Of a DNA stretch of 64,000 nucleotides, positions 47,506 through 56,421 are shown in pieces. Position 1 is the first letter of the stretch. The number at the start of each line of letters is the position of its first letter. A program made the translations under genes and the position numbers. A model generated the notes under the pieces. That model searched no databases, was not told the DNA's origin, and saw nothing but the letters and a program-made list of their open reading frames with translations. The DNA comes from DASRSS01 sp963799045. Lineage in GTDB: Bacteria > Actinomycetota > Actinomycetes > Mycobacteriales > Jatrophihabitantaceae. Location: assembly GCA_963799045.1 (NCBI GenBank), contig CAWCVN010000001.1, forward strand, positions 620,001 through 684,000, in the 5' to 3' direction.

Positions 47506-48150
47506 TCAGAGGCTGTCGGCGGTACGCACCCCGAGCAGCAGGCTGATCGTCAGTTCCAGCCGGTGTGCCACGTCGCTGGCCGACGCCCGCCGGGTGACCC
47601 ACGCCACGAGGTTGGCCAGCCACACGTCGCTGATCACGCGCGCGATGGCCAGCTGCTCGTCGCTGGGCGTTGCGTCGGTCATCGCCCGGGCGATCATTCG
47701 GTCCATGAGCCGGCCGACGGTGTCGACCTCGGCCGCGGCGGTGGCGTCGGCGAACATGAACGCCCGGGTCATCGCCTCGGTGAGCTGCGGGTCGCGCTGC
47801 ATGGCCTGCGTCATCCGGGAGAGGATGAACATCAGGCGGTCGTACGGGGTGTCACCGGGCAACGCGAGCCGGTCGGTGCGTTCGCGGGTGCGCTCCAGCT
47901 CACGCGCCAGCGACGAGACGAGCAGGTGCACCTTCGACGGGAAGTACCGGTACAGCGTGCCGAGTGCGACGTCGGCGCGGTCTGCGACCGCGCGCATCTG
48001 CACCGCGTCGTAGCCGCCCTTCGAGGCGAGCGCCAGCGTGGCGTCGAGGATGCGCTTGCGGCGATCACGCTGAGCGGAGGAGCCGAGATCCTCCGGCGTC
48101 AGAGCGCTGACGGCGCCGTTGCCGTTGCGCGCGCGAGACGAGCTTGTCAT
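47506..48150 (-). CDS. kstR: TetR family regulator of cholesterol catabolism KstR
   Basis: A 214-residue TetR protein. Its DNA-binding region (RDRRKRILDATLALASKGGYDAVQMRAVADRADVALGTLYRYFPSKVHLL) is nearly identical to mycobacterial KstR, as are MTRAFMFADATAAAEVD and VISDVWLANLVAWVTRRASA in the ligand domain. KstR represses sterol uptake and degradation genes and is released by 3-oxo-4-cholestenoyl-CoA in mycobacteria. The ATG at 48150 has AGGGA upstream. It diverges from a FadE34-like gene, as Rv3574 does from Rv3573c, and KstR boxes lie between them and before two further operons. Confidence 0.93.
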   Translation of the reverse strand: MTSSSRARNGNGAVSALTPEDLGSSAQRDRRKRILDATLALASKGGYDAVQMRAVADRADVALGTLYRYFPSKVHLLVSSLARELERTRERTDRLALPGDTPYDRLMFILSRMTQAMQRDPQLTEAMTRAFMFADATAAAEVDTVGRLMDRMIARAMTDATPSDEQLAIARVISDVWLANLVAWVTRRASASDVAHRLELTISLLLGVRTADSL

Positions 48151-48230
48151 CGAGGTCCCTTCACCGGCTGATGCTGGTAAGCGTTTCCGCCTGATCGCCA
48201 ACACCCGCGAGCCTAGCACCCGGGCAGCCG

Positions 48231-48244
48231 AAGAACCTGTTTCA
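48231..48244. promoter_or_regulatory. Imperfect KstR box near kstR promoter
   Basis: AAGAACCTGTTTCA keeps the AAC-NN-GTT core of the KstR operator with imperfect flanks, 81 bp upstream of the kstR ATG. It is a candidate autoregulatory site. Confidence 0.35.
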
Positions 48245-48319
48245 GTTCGATGCACGACGTGTTACGTCTCCCGCCCGTTCTACTCTTGCTTCGGCGCCTC
48301 TCGGGGCATCGACGCACGA

Positions 48320-48333
48320 TAGAACTTGTTCTA
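48320..48333. promoter_or_regulatory. KstR operator upstream of fadE34
   Basis: TAGAACTTGTTCTA is a perfect palindrome matching the KstR consensus TnnAACnnGTTnnA. A -10-like TAGAAT (48332-48337) overlaps its right end, so bound repressor would block the acyl-CoA dehydrogenase promoter, and possibly kstR as well. Confidence 0.85.
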
Positions 48334-48374
48334 GAATTCGGGACGTTCGGCCCTTGTGACCGTCAGGAGTCCGC

Positions 48375-50540
48375 ATGCCCATCGCCAGCACCGACGACCA
48401 GCGCGCGCTCGCCGGCGCGGTGCGTTCCTGGGGCGACGCGCGCAGACCGGTCGAGCTGTCGCGCGCGCAGGAGGACGACCCGGCGAGCTGGCGCAGCTGC
48501 TGGGACGGTTTGGCCGACCTGGGCGCGTTCGCCATCGCCGTGCCCGAACCCCGCGGTGGCGCGGGCGGAACGCCGACCGACCTCGCCGTGCTGCTCGAGC
48601 AGGCCGCGGACCTGCTGGTGCCCGGCCCGCTGGTGCCGAGCGCACTAGCCGCCGTGCTGCTCGCCCGCAGCGACGCCGACGCGGCGTGGCGGCTGCTTCC
48701 GCGCCTGACCGACGGCTCGCTCCCCGCGGCCGTCGCACTCGAACCCGGTTCGCTCACTGCGACGGACACCGGCGATGAGCTGGTGCTGACCGGCGAGGTG
48801 TCCGCCGTCGCCGGCGCGACCGAGGACAGCCTCCTGCTGCTGTGCGCGAACGCCCCGGCGGGGGACCGCTGGTTCGTCGTGGAGCCGGGCACGGCAGGCC
48901 TGAAGCTCGCGGCGGCCCCCGCCGCCGACTTCTCGCAGCCGCTCGCGGACGTGCACCTCGACGGCGTGCGGTTGGCTGCCGGCAGCCTGCTCCCCGACGT
49001 GCGCACGGAGGTGGTTCGCGACCTGGCGGCAACGCTGTTCGCCGCGGAGGCGGCCGGAGTGGCCGGGTGGGCGCTGCGCACCGCGGTCGAGTACGCCAAG
49101 GTGCGGGAGCAGTTCGGCAAGCCGATCGGCTCGTTCCAGGCCGTCAAGCACCTGTGCGCCGAGATGCTCTGCCGCGTGGAGCTGGCGACCGCGCTCGCGT
49201 GGGACGCCGCCGAGGCGGCCGACGACGGCGATCAGCGGCCGGTCGCCTCGGCCGTGGCCGCGTCGCTGGTCTTCGACCTGGCCGTCGAGACCGCCAAGGA
49301 CTGCATCCAGGTGCTGGGCGGCATCGGGTTCACCTGGGAGCACGATGCGCACCTGTACCTACGGAGGGCGCTCACGCTGCGCGCACGGCTCGGCGGTTCG
49401 GCCGGGTGGCGCCGCCGGCTCGCGGACCTGACGCTCGAGGGCCGCCGGCGCCGGGTGGAGGTCGACCTCGGTGACGTCGGTCAGCTGCGCGGCGAGGTCC
49501 GCGCCGTCGCCGAGGAGATCGCCCGAACGCCCGCAGAGCGCCGGCGCGCCGCGCTGGTCGACGCGGGCTACCTCACGCCGCACTGGCCGCGGCCCTACGG
49601 CCTCGACGCCGCGCCCGTCGAACAGCTCGTCATCGACCAGGAGCTCGCACGGGCCGGGGTCGACCGGCCCGACCTCGTCATCGCGGCTTGGGCGATCCCG
49701 ACGATCCTGCAGTACGGCAGCCCCGAGCAGATCGAGCGGTTCGTGCGCCCGACGCTGCTGGGCGAGGTGGTCTGGTGCCAGCTGTTCAGCGAGCCGGGCG
49801 CCGGCTCGGACCTCGCCTCGCTGCGCACCCGGGCCGAAGCCGAGCCCGGGAGGGGGTGGCGGCTGTTCGGGCAGAAGGTCTGGACGTCGGCCGCGCACAA
49901 CGCGGACTGGGGGATCTGCCTCGCGCGCACCTACCCCGACGCTGCGAAGCACAAGGGCATCAGCTACTTCCTCGTCGACATGCGCAGCCCGGGCATCGAG
50001 ATCCGCCCGTTGCGCGAGATCACCGGCGAGGAGCTGTTCAACGAGGTGTTCTTCGACGGCGCGTTCGTGCCCGAGGACATGCTGGTGGGCGAGCTCAACC
50101 AGGGGTGGACGCTCGCGCGTGCCACGCTGGTCAATGAGCGGCTGGCGATGGGCGGCGGCTCGAGCATCGGCGATGCCGTCGAGCGCCTGCTCGCCCTGGC
50201 CGCCGAACGCGGCGCCACGGACGACCCCGCGGTGCGGGAGCGGCTCGGCAAGCTCGTCGCCGAGGATGTCGCCGGTACCATGCTCGAGCTGCGATCGACG
50301 TTGCGCCGGCTGGGCGGGGCATCCGACGGGTCCGAGTCGAGTGTGCGCAAACTGGTCGGCGTGCGGCACCGCCAGGCCGTCGCCGAGGCCGCCCTCGAGC
50401 TGCTCGGCTCGGGCGCCGCACTGGACTCCGAGCAGCTGCACGAGTTCCTGATGACCCGCTGCCTGACGATCGCCGGCGGAACGTCGCAGGTGCTGCTCAC
50501 ACTGGCTGCGGAGCGGCTCCTCGGGCTACCGCGCGGCTGA
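48375..50540 (+). CDS. fadE34: Fused acyl-CoA dehydrogenase, FadE34/ChsE3-like
   Basis: A 721-residue protein made of two tandem acyl-CoA dehydrogenase units (about 1-360 and 365-721). The first has YAKVREQFGKPIGSFQAVKH and GGIGFTWEHDAHLYLRR; the second has LFSEPGAGSDLASLRTRA, GQKVWTSAAHNADWGI and MTRCLTIAGGTSQVLL. This double-domain form and the position divergent from kstR are those of mycobacterial FadE34 (Rv3573c), which dehydrogenates C5 side-chain steroid CoA thioesters such as bile-acid-type intermediates. The ATG has CAGGAG upstream; KstR box and -10 lie 40-55 bp upstream. Its end overlaps the convergent hydrolase gene by 44 bp. Confidence 0.9.
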   Translation: MPIASTDDQRALAGAVRSWGDARRPVELSRAQEDDPASWRSCWDGLADLGAFAIAVPEPRGGAGGTPTDLAVLLEQAADLLVPGPLVPSALAAVLLARSDADAAWRLLPRLTDGSLPAAVALEPGSLTATDTGDELVLTGEVSAVAGATEDSLLLLCANAPAGDRWFVVEPGTAGLKLAAAPAADFSQPLADVHLDGVRLAAGSLLPDVRTEVVRDLAATLFAAEAAGVAGWALRTAVEYAKVREQFGKPIGSFQAVKHLCAEMLCRVELATALAWDAAEAADDGDQRPVASAVAASLVFDLAVETAKDCIQVLGGIGFTWEHDAHLYLRRALTLRARLGGSAGWRRRLADLTLEGRRRRVEVDLGDVGQLRGEVRAVAEEIARTPAERRRAALVDAGYLTPHWPRPYGLDAAPVEQLVIDQELARAGVDRPDLVIAAWAIPTILQYGSPEQIERFVRPTLLGEVVWCQLFSEPGAGSDLASLRTRAEAEPGRGWRLFGQKVWTSAAHNADWGICLARTYPDAAKHKGISYFLVDMRSPGIEIRPLREITGEELFNEVFFDGAFVPEDMLVGELNQGWTLARATLVNERLAMGGGSSIGDAVERLLALAAERGATDDPAVRERLGKLVAEDVAGTMLELRSTLRRLGGASDGSESSVRKLVGVRHRQAVAEAALELLGSGAALDSEQLHEFLMTRCLTIAGGTSQVLLTLAAERLLGLPRG

Positions 50541-51798
50541 AGCAGACGTCCAGGAATCGCTGGACGCCGTGCACCACATGCACGCTGCGGATCGACGGGA
50601 AGATGTCGAACGCGTGTTGCGCGCCGCGAATCTCGGCGTAGGCGACCGGATTGCGCGAGGCGGCCCGCAGCTTCGTGACGAACTCGCGCGCGTCGGCCAC
50701 CGGGACGAGGGTGTCGTTGGTGCCGTGGACGACGAAGAACGGGGGAGCGTCCTCCGTGGTGCGGTACAGCGGGGAGGCGGCTCGGTAGTCGTCGGGGTAG
50801 GTCGCGTCGGCGGCCATCACGTACCTGCGCAGCAGTGAGTCGATGCGCTGCTGGGTGTACTTGCGGCCGCTCTCGGCGGTGAAGTCGTACATGCCGTAGT
50901 GCGGCACGCAGGCCTGGACGGCCGTGTCGGCGTCCTCGAAACCTGGCTGCAGCGACTTGTCGTGCGCGGTGAGGGCCAGCATGGCAGCCAGGTGCCCGCC
51001 GGCCGACCCGCCGGTGACCGCGACGAACGACGGGGCGCCGCCGTAGTCGCCGATGTGTTTACGGATCCAGCACATCGCGTGCTTGAGCGCTACCAAGTGC
51101 GCGGGCCAGCGTGCGTTCGGCGAGAGCGGGTAGTTCGCGGCGACGCATACCCAGCCACGCGAGGCCATGTGCATCATCAGCGGGATTCCCTGCTGCTCCT
51201 TGTTGCCGATCACCCAGCCACCGCCGTGGACCTGGAACAGCACCGGGGCGTCTCGCGGCGTGTCTCGGTGGGTGTAGACATCCAGCTCGTACCGGGCCGA
51301 GCCGGTCCGTCCCCGCCGCCTGCCGCCGGCGGCCGGCTGCGTCGTGTAGGCGAGCCGGCGGTGTGCGACCACGTCCACGTCGGCCATCCGGAACGGGTTG
51401 ACCAGGCGGCGCCACGGTGTGCCCAGCTCGGCCGGTGTCGGCGCGCGCTCGAGTTCGGACTCGTAGTCCACGCCGAGCGCCTCGCGCAGCGCAGCCTCCA
51501 CCTCCGTCCCGGCGCGCCGGGCGGCCACGATCAGCCCGACGTAGCCACCGGCCGCGGCCAGTGCGGCGGCCAGCCCCGCCCGGTCACGGCGGCTGGACAG
51601 TCCGTGCCGGGCCAGGTGCGCGGCCGTGTCGGCCGCGGTGGCCGCCAGCAGGTGTGGCGCGAGCTCGCCGCTGAGCCAGCCGGCGAAGAAGGTCGCGACC
51701 GAGGACCATTCGCCTGGGATCGGCCGTGTGGCGTTGGCGGTGAGGGCCAGATTCAACAGCTGCCGGCCGAGGAAATAATCACGCTTCGCGCCGCCCAT
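50497..51798 (-). CDS. Alpha/beta hydrolase, hormone-sensitive-lipase-like esterase
   Basis: A 433-residue esterase. The C-terminal 280 residues contain the oxyanion motif QVHGGGWVIGNK, the nucleophile elbow VTGGSAGGHLA and the acid/His region FFVVHGTNDTLVP ... RGAQHAFD. The N-terminal 130 residues are an extension as in mycobacterial LipC/LipW-type proteins. Divergent from the WS/DGAT gene with a perfect KstR box in the 46-bp gap, so probably KstR-controlled; in mycobacteria lipC (Rv0220) also neighbours a WS/DGAT gene (Rv0221). It could release acyl chains from sterol or acylglycerol esters. Confidence 0.85.
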   Translation of the reverse strand: MGGAKRDYFLGRQLLNLALTANATRPIPGEWSSVATFFAGWLSGELAPHLLAATAADTAAHLARHGLSSRRDRAGLAAALAAAGGYVGLIVAARRAGTEVEAALREALGVDYESELERAPTPAELGTPWRRLVNPFRMADVDVVAHRRLAYTTQPAAGGRRRGRTGSARYELDVYTHRDTPRDAPVLFQVHGGGWVIGNKEQQGIPLMMHMASRGWVCVAANYPLSPNARWPAHLVALKHAMCWIRKHIGDYGGAPSFVAVTGGSAGGHLAAMLALTAHDKSLQPGFEDADTAVQACVPHYGMYDFTAESGRKYTQQRIDSLLRRYVMAADATYPDDYRAASPLYRTTEDAPPFFVVHGTNDTLVPVADAREFVTKLRAASRNPVAYAEIRGAQHAFDIFPSIRSVHVVHGVQRFLDVCFSRAVARGAAPQPV

Positions 51799-51820
51799 GG
51801 GCCTGATCGTAGCGAAACAC

Positions 51821-51834
51821 TAGAACGCGTTCTA
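51821..51834. promoter_or_regulatory. KstR operator between esterase and WS/DGAT genes
   Basis: TAGAACGCGTTCTA is a perfect KstR palindrome in the 46-bp divergent gap. TATATT at 51833-51838 overlaps it and lies six bases before the GTG at 51845, giving a leaderless, KstR-occluded promoter for the acyltransferase gene. Confidence 0.85.
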
Positions 51835-51844
51835 TATTCTGCCT

Positions 51845-53245
51845 GTGGACCGACTCAGCGGCCTGGATGCCAGCTTTCTGTATTTCGAGAGCGCGGCACA
51901 GTTGCTGCACGTCTGTGCGCTGATCGTGCTCGACCCGTCCACCGTCGAGGGCGGGTACTCGTTCGAGTCGACGCGCGCCGTGATCGACGATCGGACCCGC
52001 GCCACACCGACGTTCCGGCGCAAGGTGCACGACCCGTTGTTGAACCTCGACCACCCGGTGTGGGTCGAGGACGAGCAGTTCGACATCGAGCACCACGTGC
52101 GCCGCATCGCGGTGCCCTCGCCGGGTGACCGCGAGCAGGTGGCCGAGGTGTGCGCGGACATCGCCGCGCAACCGCTGGACCGCTCGCGCCCGCTGTGGGA
52201 GTTCTGGATCATCGAGGGCCTCGCCGGCGGCCGCATCGCGGTGCTGACCAAGATGCACCACGCCGTCGTCGACGGCGTCACGGGCGCCACGCTGGTGACC
52301 GCGCTATGCACCCTGGCGCCAGACGCGTCGCCGACGTCCGTGCCCGCAGCCGCGGGTGCGGCCGGCCGCCCCAGCGACCGCGCGATCGTCCTCGACGGTC
52401 TCGCGCAGTGGCTGCGGCGGCCGTTGCGGCTCGGCTCGCTGCTGCCCGCGACGGTTGCCGTGGTGCCGTCGTGGATCTCGCGGACGCGGCGCGGGATCGC
52501 GATGCCGGCCCCGTTCACGGCACCGCGCACCTCGTTCAACGGCACCGTCACCGGCCACCGCCGGGTGGCGTTCACCCAGCTCGATCTCGCCGCGGTCAAA
52601 GAGGTCAAGAACGCCTTCGGCACCACGGTCAACGACGTCGTTCTCGCGCTGTGTTCGGGTGCGCTGCGCCGATACCTCGAGCACAGCGGCGAGCTGCCGC
52701 AGACCTCGCTCGTCGCGATGGTGCCGGTGTCGGTGCACGAGAAATCCAATCGGCCGGGCATGAACCGCGTCTCGGGGATGTTCACCAGCCTTGCGAGCGA
52801 CATCGACGATCCGATCCGGAGGTTGCTGGCGATAGCGGCGCAGACGACCGTCGCCAAGGCACACCACAACACGATCAGCGCGTCGATGCTGCAGGACTGG
52901 GCACAGTTCGCGCCGGCCGCAACGCTGGGGCTGGCCGTACGCCTCGCGGCCCGAATGCGCCTGATGGACCGGGCGCCGGTGATTCACAACCTGGTGATCT
53001 CGAACGTTCCTGGGCCGCCGATGCCGATCTACTTCGCCGGTGCCCTCGTCGTGGGTTTCTACCCGTTCGGACCGGTCTTCCACGGGGCGGGGCTGAACAT
53101 CACAGTCGTGTCCAACGACGGCAAGCTCGACGTCGGGCTCATCGCCTGCCGCGAGCTGGCACCCAAGCTGTGGCAGCTCGCCGACGACTTCGCCCCCGCG
53201 CTCGAGGAGCTGCTCAGCGCGGCACGCGAGCAGCCAGTCGCGTAG
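51845..53245 (+). CDS. Wax ester synthase/diacylglycerol acyltransferase
   Basis: A 466-residue WS/DGAT-family O-acyltransferase with the catalytic HHxxxDG motif (KMHHAVVDGVTG, about residue 140) and C-terminal family segments NDVVLALCSGALRRYL, PVSVHEK and NLVISNVPGPPMPIY. It would acylate an alcohol or diacylglycerol from acyl-CoA, making storage lipid. The closest mycobacterial analogue by context is Rv0221, next to lipC. The GTG start is leaderless, with the promoter overlapping a KstR operator, linking lipid storage to sterol catabolism. Its 3' end overlaps a convergent hydrolase gene by 32 bp. Confidence 0.9.
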   Translation: MDRLSGLDASFLYFESAAQLLHVCALIVLDPSTVEGGYSFESTRAVIDDRTRATPTFRRKVHDPLLNLDHPVWVEDEQFDIEHHVRRIAVPSPGDREQVAEVCADIAAQPLDRSRPLWEFWIIEGLAGGRIAVLTKMHHAVVDGVTGATLVTALCTLAPDASPTSVPAAAGAAGRPSDRAIVLDGLAQWLRRPLRLGSLLPATVAVVPSWISRTRRGIAMPAPFTAPRTSFNGTVTGHRRVAFTQLDLAAVKEVKNAFGTTVNDVVLALCSGALRRYLEHSGELPQTSLVAMVPVSVHEKSNRPGMNRVSGMFTSLASDIDDPIRRLLAIAAQTTVAKAHHNTISASMLQDWAQFAPAATLGLAVRLAARMRLMDRAPVIHNLVISNVPGPPMPIYFAGALVVGFYPFGPVFHGAGLNITVVSNDGKLDVGLIACRELAPKLWQLADDFAPALEELLSAAREQPVA

Positions 53246-54116
53246 ATACCGACGCGCAGGCAGCCAGTAGGGCCGGCCGGAAGCGCTCGGCTTCGAGCAC
53301 GCAGGCGGCGTGGCCGGCATCCACCTCGTAGGTGGTCGAGTAGGGCAGCAGCCGCGCGAGCCGCCGCTGCTGCGGTGGGCGGATCGCCTTGTCTCGCGCG
53401 GTGAGCACCACCGCGGTCGGCACGCTCATCTCGCCGATCCAGGGTGAGGAGTCGAACCGGCTGATCTCCGCCATCGCGGCCGTGATCGCCGGCCCGGATG
53501 TCGAGCGGAACTGCTCGAAAGCCCAGCGATCAACCGCGCCGGAGTCCTGCTGACCGCGCACGCCCAGTCCCCGGGAGCGCCACTCCGCCGCGTGCCCGAC
53601 CAGTGTGCTGACCCGGCGCAGCGCACGCGCCTGGCCGCCCGGGCGGGCGAAGCAGGTGGTGCTCGCCGCGAAGACCGCGCCGGCTACCCGGTCCGGATGG
53701 CGCCGCCACGCCAGCTGCGCGACGAGCGAACCCATCGAGTACCCGACCGGAACGAACGTGTCGAGCCCGAGCGCGTCGGCGACGGCGACCACGTCGTCGG
53801 CGCAGTCGTCGAGCCGGAACCGCCGCGAGCGCACGCCGGCGCCGTGCCAGCGCTGATCGAACACGACCACGCGATGACGCTCGGCCAGCTCCGCCAGGCT
53901 CGGGTACCAGGTGAGCAGCCCGGTGCAGGCCAGCGCGTGCAGCAGCACGAGGGTGGGCCGGCCGTCCGAACCCACGTCCGGCGACCCGGTGTCGACGACG
54001 AAGGTGCTGCCGCGGCCAGGCATCCGCAGGATGCGCCCGGCCGGAAGCTGCGTGACCGGCGGGATGTGTGCGAGCCGGCTCGCGGCCCGCAGGCTGAGGT
54101 CACCGATGGTGCCCAT
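53214..54116 (-). CDS. Alpha/beta hydrolase fold protein
   Basis: A 300-residue alpha/beta hydrolase: oxyanion-region LVLLHALACTGLLTW, nucleophile elbow PVGYSMGSLVAQ, and C-terminal DAGHAACVLE with the catalytic histidine; the Asp lies in LTARDKAIRP. No signal peptide. It is divergent from the side-chain operon across a KstR box, so it is probably another KstR target. Substrate unknown; an ester or a ring-cleavage product is possible. Confidence 0.83.
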   Translation of the reverse strand: MGTIGDLSLRAASRLAHIPPVTQLPAGRILRMPGRGSTFVVDTGSPDVGSDGRPTLVLLHALACTGLLTWYPSLAELAERHRVVVFDQRWHGAGVRSRRFRLDDCADDVVAVADALGLDTFVPVGYSMGSLVAQLAWRRHPDRVAGAVFAASTTCFARPGGQARALRRVSTLVGHAAEWRSRGLGVRGQQDSGAVDRWAFEQFRSTSGPAITAAMAEISRFDSSPWIGEMSVPTAVVLTARDKAIRPPQQRRLARLLPYSTTYEVDAGHAACVLEAERFRPALLAACASVSTRLAARVPR

Positions 54117-54172
54117 GATCGGCTACGTCTCCGTCCGTGCGCGCTTGCCGTGACCGGCCGCTTCCCCGATAC

Positions 54173-54186
54173 TAGAACACGTTCTA
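54173..54186. promoter_or_regulatory. KstR operator of the side-chain operon
   Basis: TAGAACACGTTCTA is a perfect KstR palindrome, 24 bp before the GTG of chsE1 and 57 bp before the divergent hydrolase gene. TATAGC beginning at 54185 is a plausible overlapping -10. Confidence 0.85.
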
Positions 54187-54209
54187 TAGCCTGGTAGGGA
54201 GCGCCACGC

Positions 54210-55269
54210 GTGGATTTCACCCTGGACGAGACGCAGCAGGCGGTGGCCGACCTGGCCGCCGAGGTGCTGCGTGCCCCCGGTTTCGACGACCCCCGCACAG
54301 TGCAGGCGCTCGACGCCCCGGCCGGGTACGACGAGCCGCTGTGGAAGGCGATGGCGCAATCCGGCCTGCTGAGCCTCGCGGTCCCCGCCGACGTCGGCGG
54401 CGAGGGGCTCGGTGCGGTGGCGGTCGGCAGCGTGCTGCGCGAGGTGGGCAGGCAGATCCTGCCCGTTCCCGCCCTGGCGACGCTGGCACTGGGCGTGCTG
54501 CCCACCGTGGCGTTGGGCACGCCGGACCAGCAGCGGCGGCTGCTCGGCCCGGTCGCCGACGGCGCAGTCCTCACCGCCGCGGTGCGGGGGGTGCCGAGCC
54601 GCGCCGACGGATCGGGGCGGGTGCTTGACGGGGCAGCCGCGGACGTTCCGTTCGCCGCGCAGGCACGGCGCATCCTCGTGCCGGTCGACGACCGGCGTCG
54701 TCGTGATCTCGCCCGACACCGAGGGTGTCTCGCTCGTGCGCACTCCGACGTCGGCCCGAGCTCCCGCCTACACGCTGCGCTGCGCAGCCGTCCGGGTGGA
54801 TGCCCGGCAGGTCATGCCCGGCGACCCCCGCGCGGTGCTGCGCTACGCCACCGCGGGAGCGGCGGCGATCGCCGACGGCGTGGTCGCCGCCGCGCTGGAG
54901 CTCACCGCCGAGCACCTGCGCACCCGCCGACCAGTTCGGCAAGCCGCTGGCGAGCTTCCAGGCCGTCGCGCAGGAGATCGCCGAGGTCTACATCACCGCC
55001 CGCACGGCGAACCTGGCCGCGATCTCGGCGGCCTGGCGCCTCGAAAGCCGGGCTGCGACGCGACCGACGACCTCGAGGTAGCGGCGTACTGGCTCGCCGC
55101 CGAGCTGCCACGGGCGCTGCAGACCTGCCACCACCTGCACGGCGGGCTGGGCGTGGACATCACCTACCCGCTGCACCGCTACTACTCACATGCCAAGGAC
55201 CTCGCCCGCCTCGTCGGCGGCGCCGCTGCCCGGCTGGAGACGATCGGAGCGCTGTGTTCATCGAGCTGA
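54210..55269 (+). CDS. fadE28: Steroid side-chain acyl-CoA dehydrogenase subunit ChsE1/FadE28-like (frameshifted as given)
   Basis: About 350 residues once four extra bases (near 54694, 54928, 55045, 55056) are removed. The pieces read MDFTLDETQQAVADLAAEVL, then VVVISPDTEGVSLVRTPTS, QFGKPLASFQAVAQEIAEVYITARTANLAA and CHHLHGGLGVDITYPLHRYYSHAKDLARLVGG, an acyl-CoA dehydrogenase of about the length of mycobacterial FadE28 (339). In the known system FadE28 pairs with FadE29 as an alpha2beta2 enzyme that desaturates the three-carbon side chain CoA ester. First gene of the KstR-boxed operon; the start is GTG with GGGAG upstream. Its end overlaps the next start by 16 bp. Confidence 0.82.
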
Positions 55270-56421
55270 CCGACGAGCAGCGCGCGCTGCAGGACGAGCT
55301 GCGCGACTACTTCGCCAAACTGATCACGCCCGACGAGGCCAGGCTGATGCTCACCGAGCGGCACGGCCCGGTCTACCGCGACGTGGTGCGCCGCATGGGC
55401 CGCGACGGCTGGCTCGGCGTGGGCTGGCCGGTCGAGTACGGCGGCCGCGGCTTCGGCGGAGATCGAGCAGAGCATCTTCGTCAACGAGGCCGCCCGGTTC
55501 GACGTCCCGCTGCCCTCGGTGACGCTGCAGACGGTCGGCCCGACGCTGCAGGCGCTACGGCACGGCGGAGCAGAAGCAGTTCTTCCTGCCCAAGATCCTC
55601 GCCGGCGAGGTGCACTTCGCGATCGGCTACACCGAGCCGGAAGCCGGCACCGACCTCGCGTCGCTGCGCACGACGCGCCGTTCGCGAGCAGCGACACCTA
55701 CGTCGTCAACGGGCAGAAGGTGTTCACCACCGGTGGCCACGACGCCGACTACATCTGGCTGGCCGTGCGCACCGACCCGGCCGCGCCGCGGCACAAGGGC
55801 ATCTCGATCCTGATCGTGGACACCACCGACCCGGGCTTCTCCTGGACGCCGACGATCACCGCCGACGGCGCGCACCACGTCAACACGACGTACTACTCCG
55901 ACGTGCGCGTCCCGGTGGGGATGCGCGTCGGCGAGGAGAACGAGGGCTGGCGGCTGATCACCACGCAGCTCAACCACGAGCGGGTGATGCTCGGCCCGGC
56001 CGGACGCATAGGCGGTCTCTACGACCGGGTGCGCGACTGGGCCGCGGCGGCAGGCCCGGACGGTGCCGTGCCGCTCGACCAGCCCGACGTGCGGCGCACG
56101 CTCGGCGAGGTGCACGCGATATACCGGATCAACGAGCTGCTGAACTGGCAGGTCGCCGCCAGCGCCGGCGAGGTTTCCGTCGCGGACGCCTCGGCCACGA
56201 AGGTGTTCTCCTCCGAACGCATGCAGCACGTGTTCCGGCTGCTGGAGGAGGTCGTCGGCCGGCACGGCGACCCGGCCGACCCGGCCACCGCCGAGCTGAT
56301 GCACTGGCTGGACGTGCAGGCCAAGCGCAGCCTTGTCGTGACCTTCGGCGGCGGCGTCAACGAGGTGCAGCGCGAGCTGATCGCCCAGTTCGGCGTCAAC
56401 CTGCCGAGGGTGATCCGGTGA
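55254..56421 (+). CDS. fadE29: Steroid side-chain acyl-CoA dehydrogenase subunit ChsE2/FadE29-like (frameshifted as given)
   Basis: About 387 residues after removing four extra bases (near 55459, 55567, 55673, 55689), exactly the FadE29 size. Segments: FIELTDEQRALQDELRDYF, GYTEPEAGTDLASLRTRAVRE, GQKVFTTGGHDADYIWLAVRT, and the uninterrupted C-terminal part with RLLEEVVGRHGDP and FGGGVNEVQRELIAQFGVNLPR. It is the partner of the upstream subunit in the heterotetrameric dehydrogenase acting on 3-oxo-pregnene-carboxyl-CoA. The GTG start lies inside the end of chsE1, and its stop overlaps the following GTG by four bases. Confidence 0.85.
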
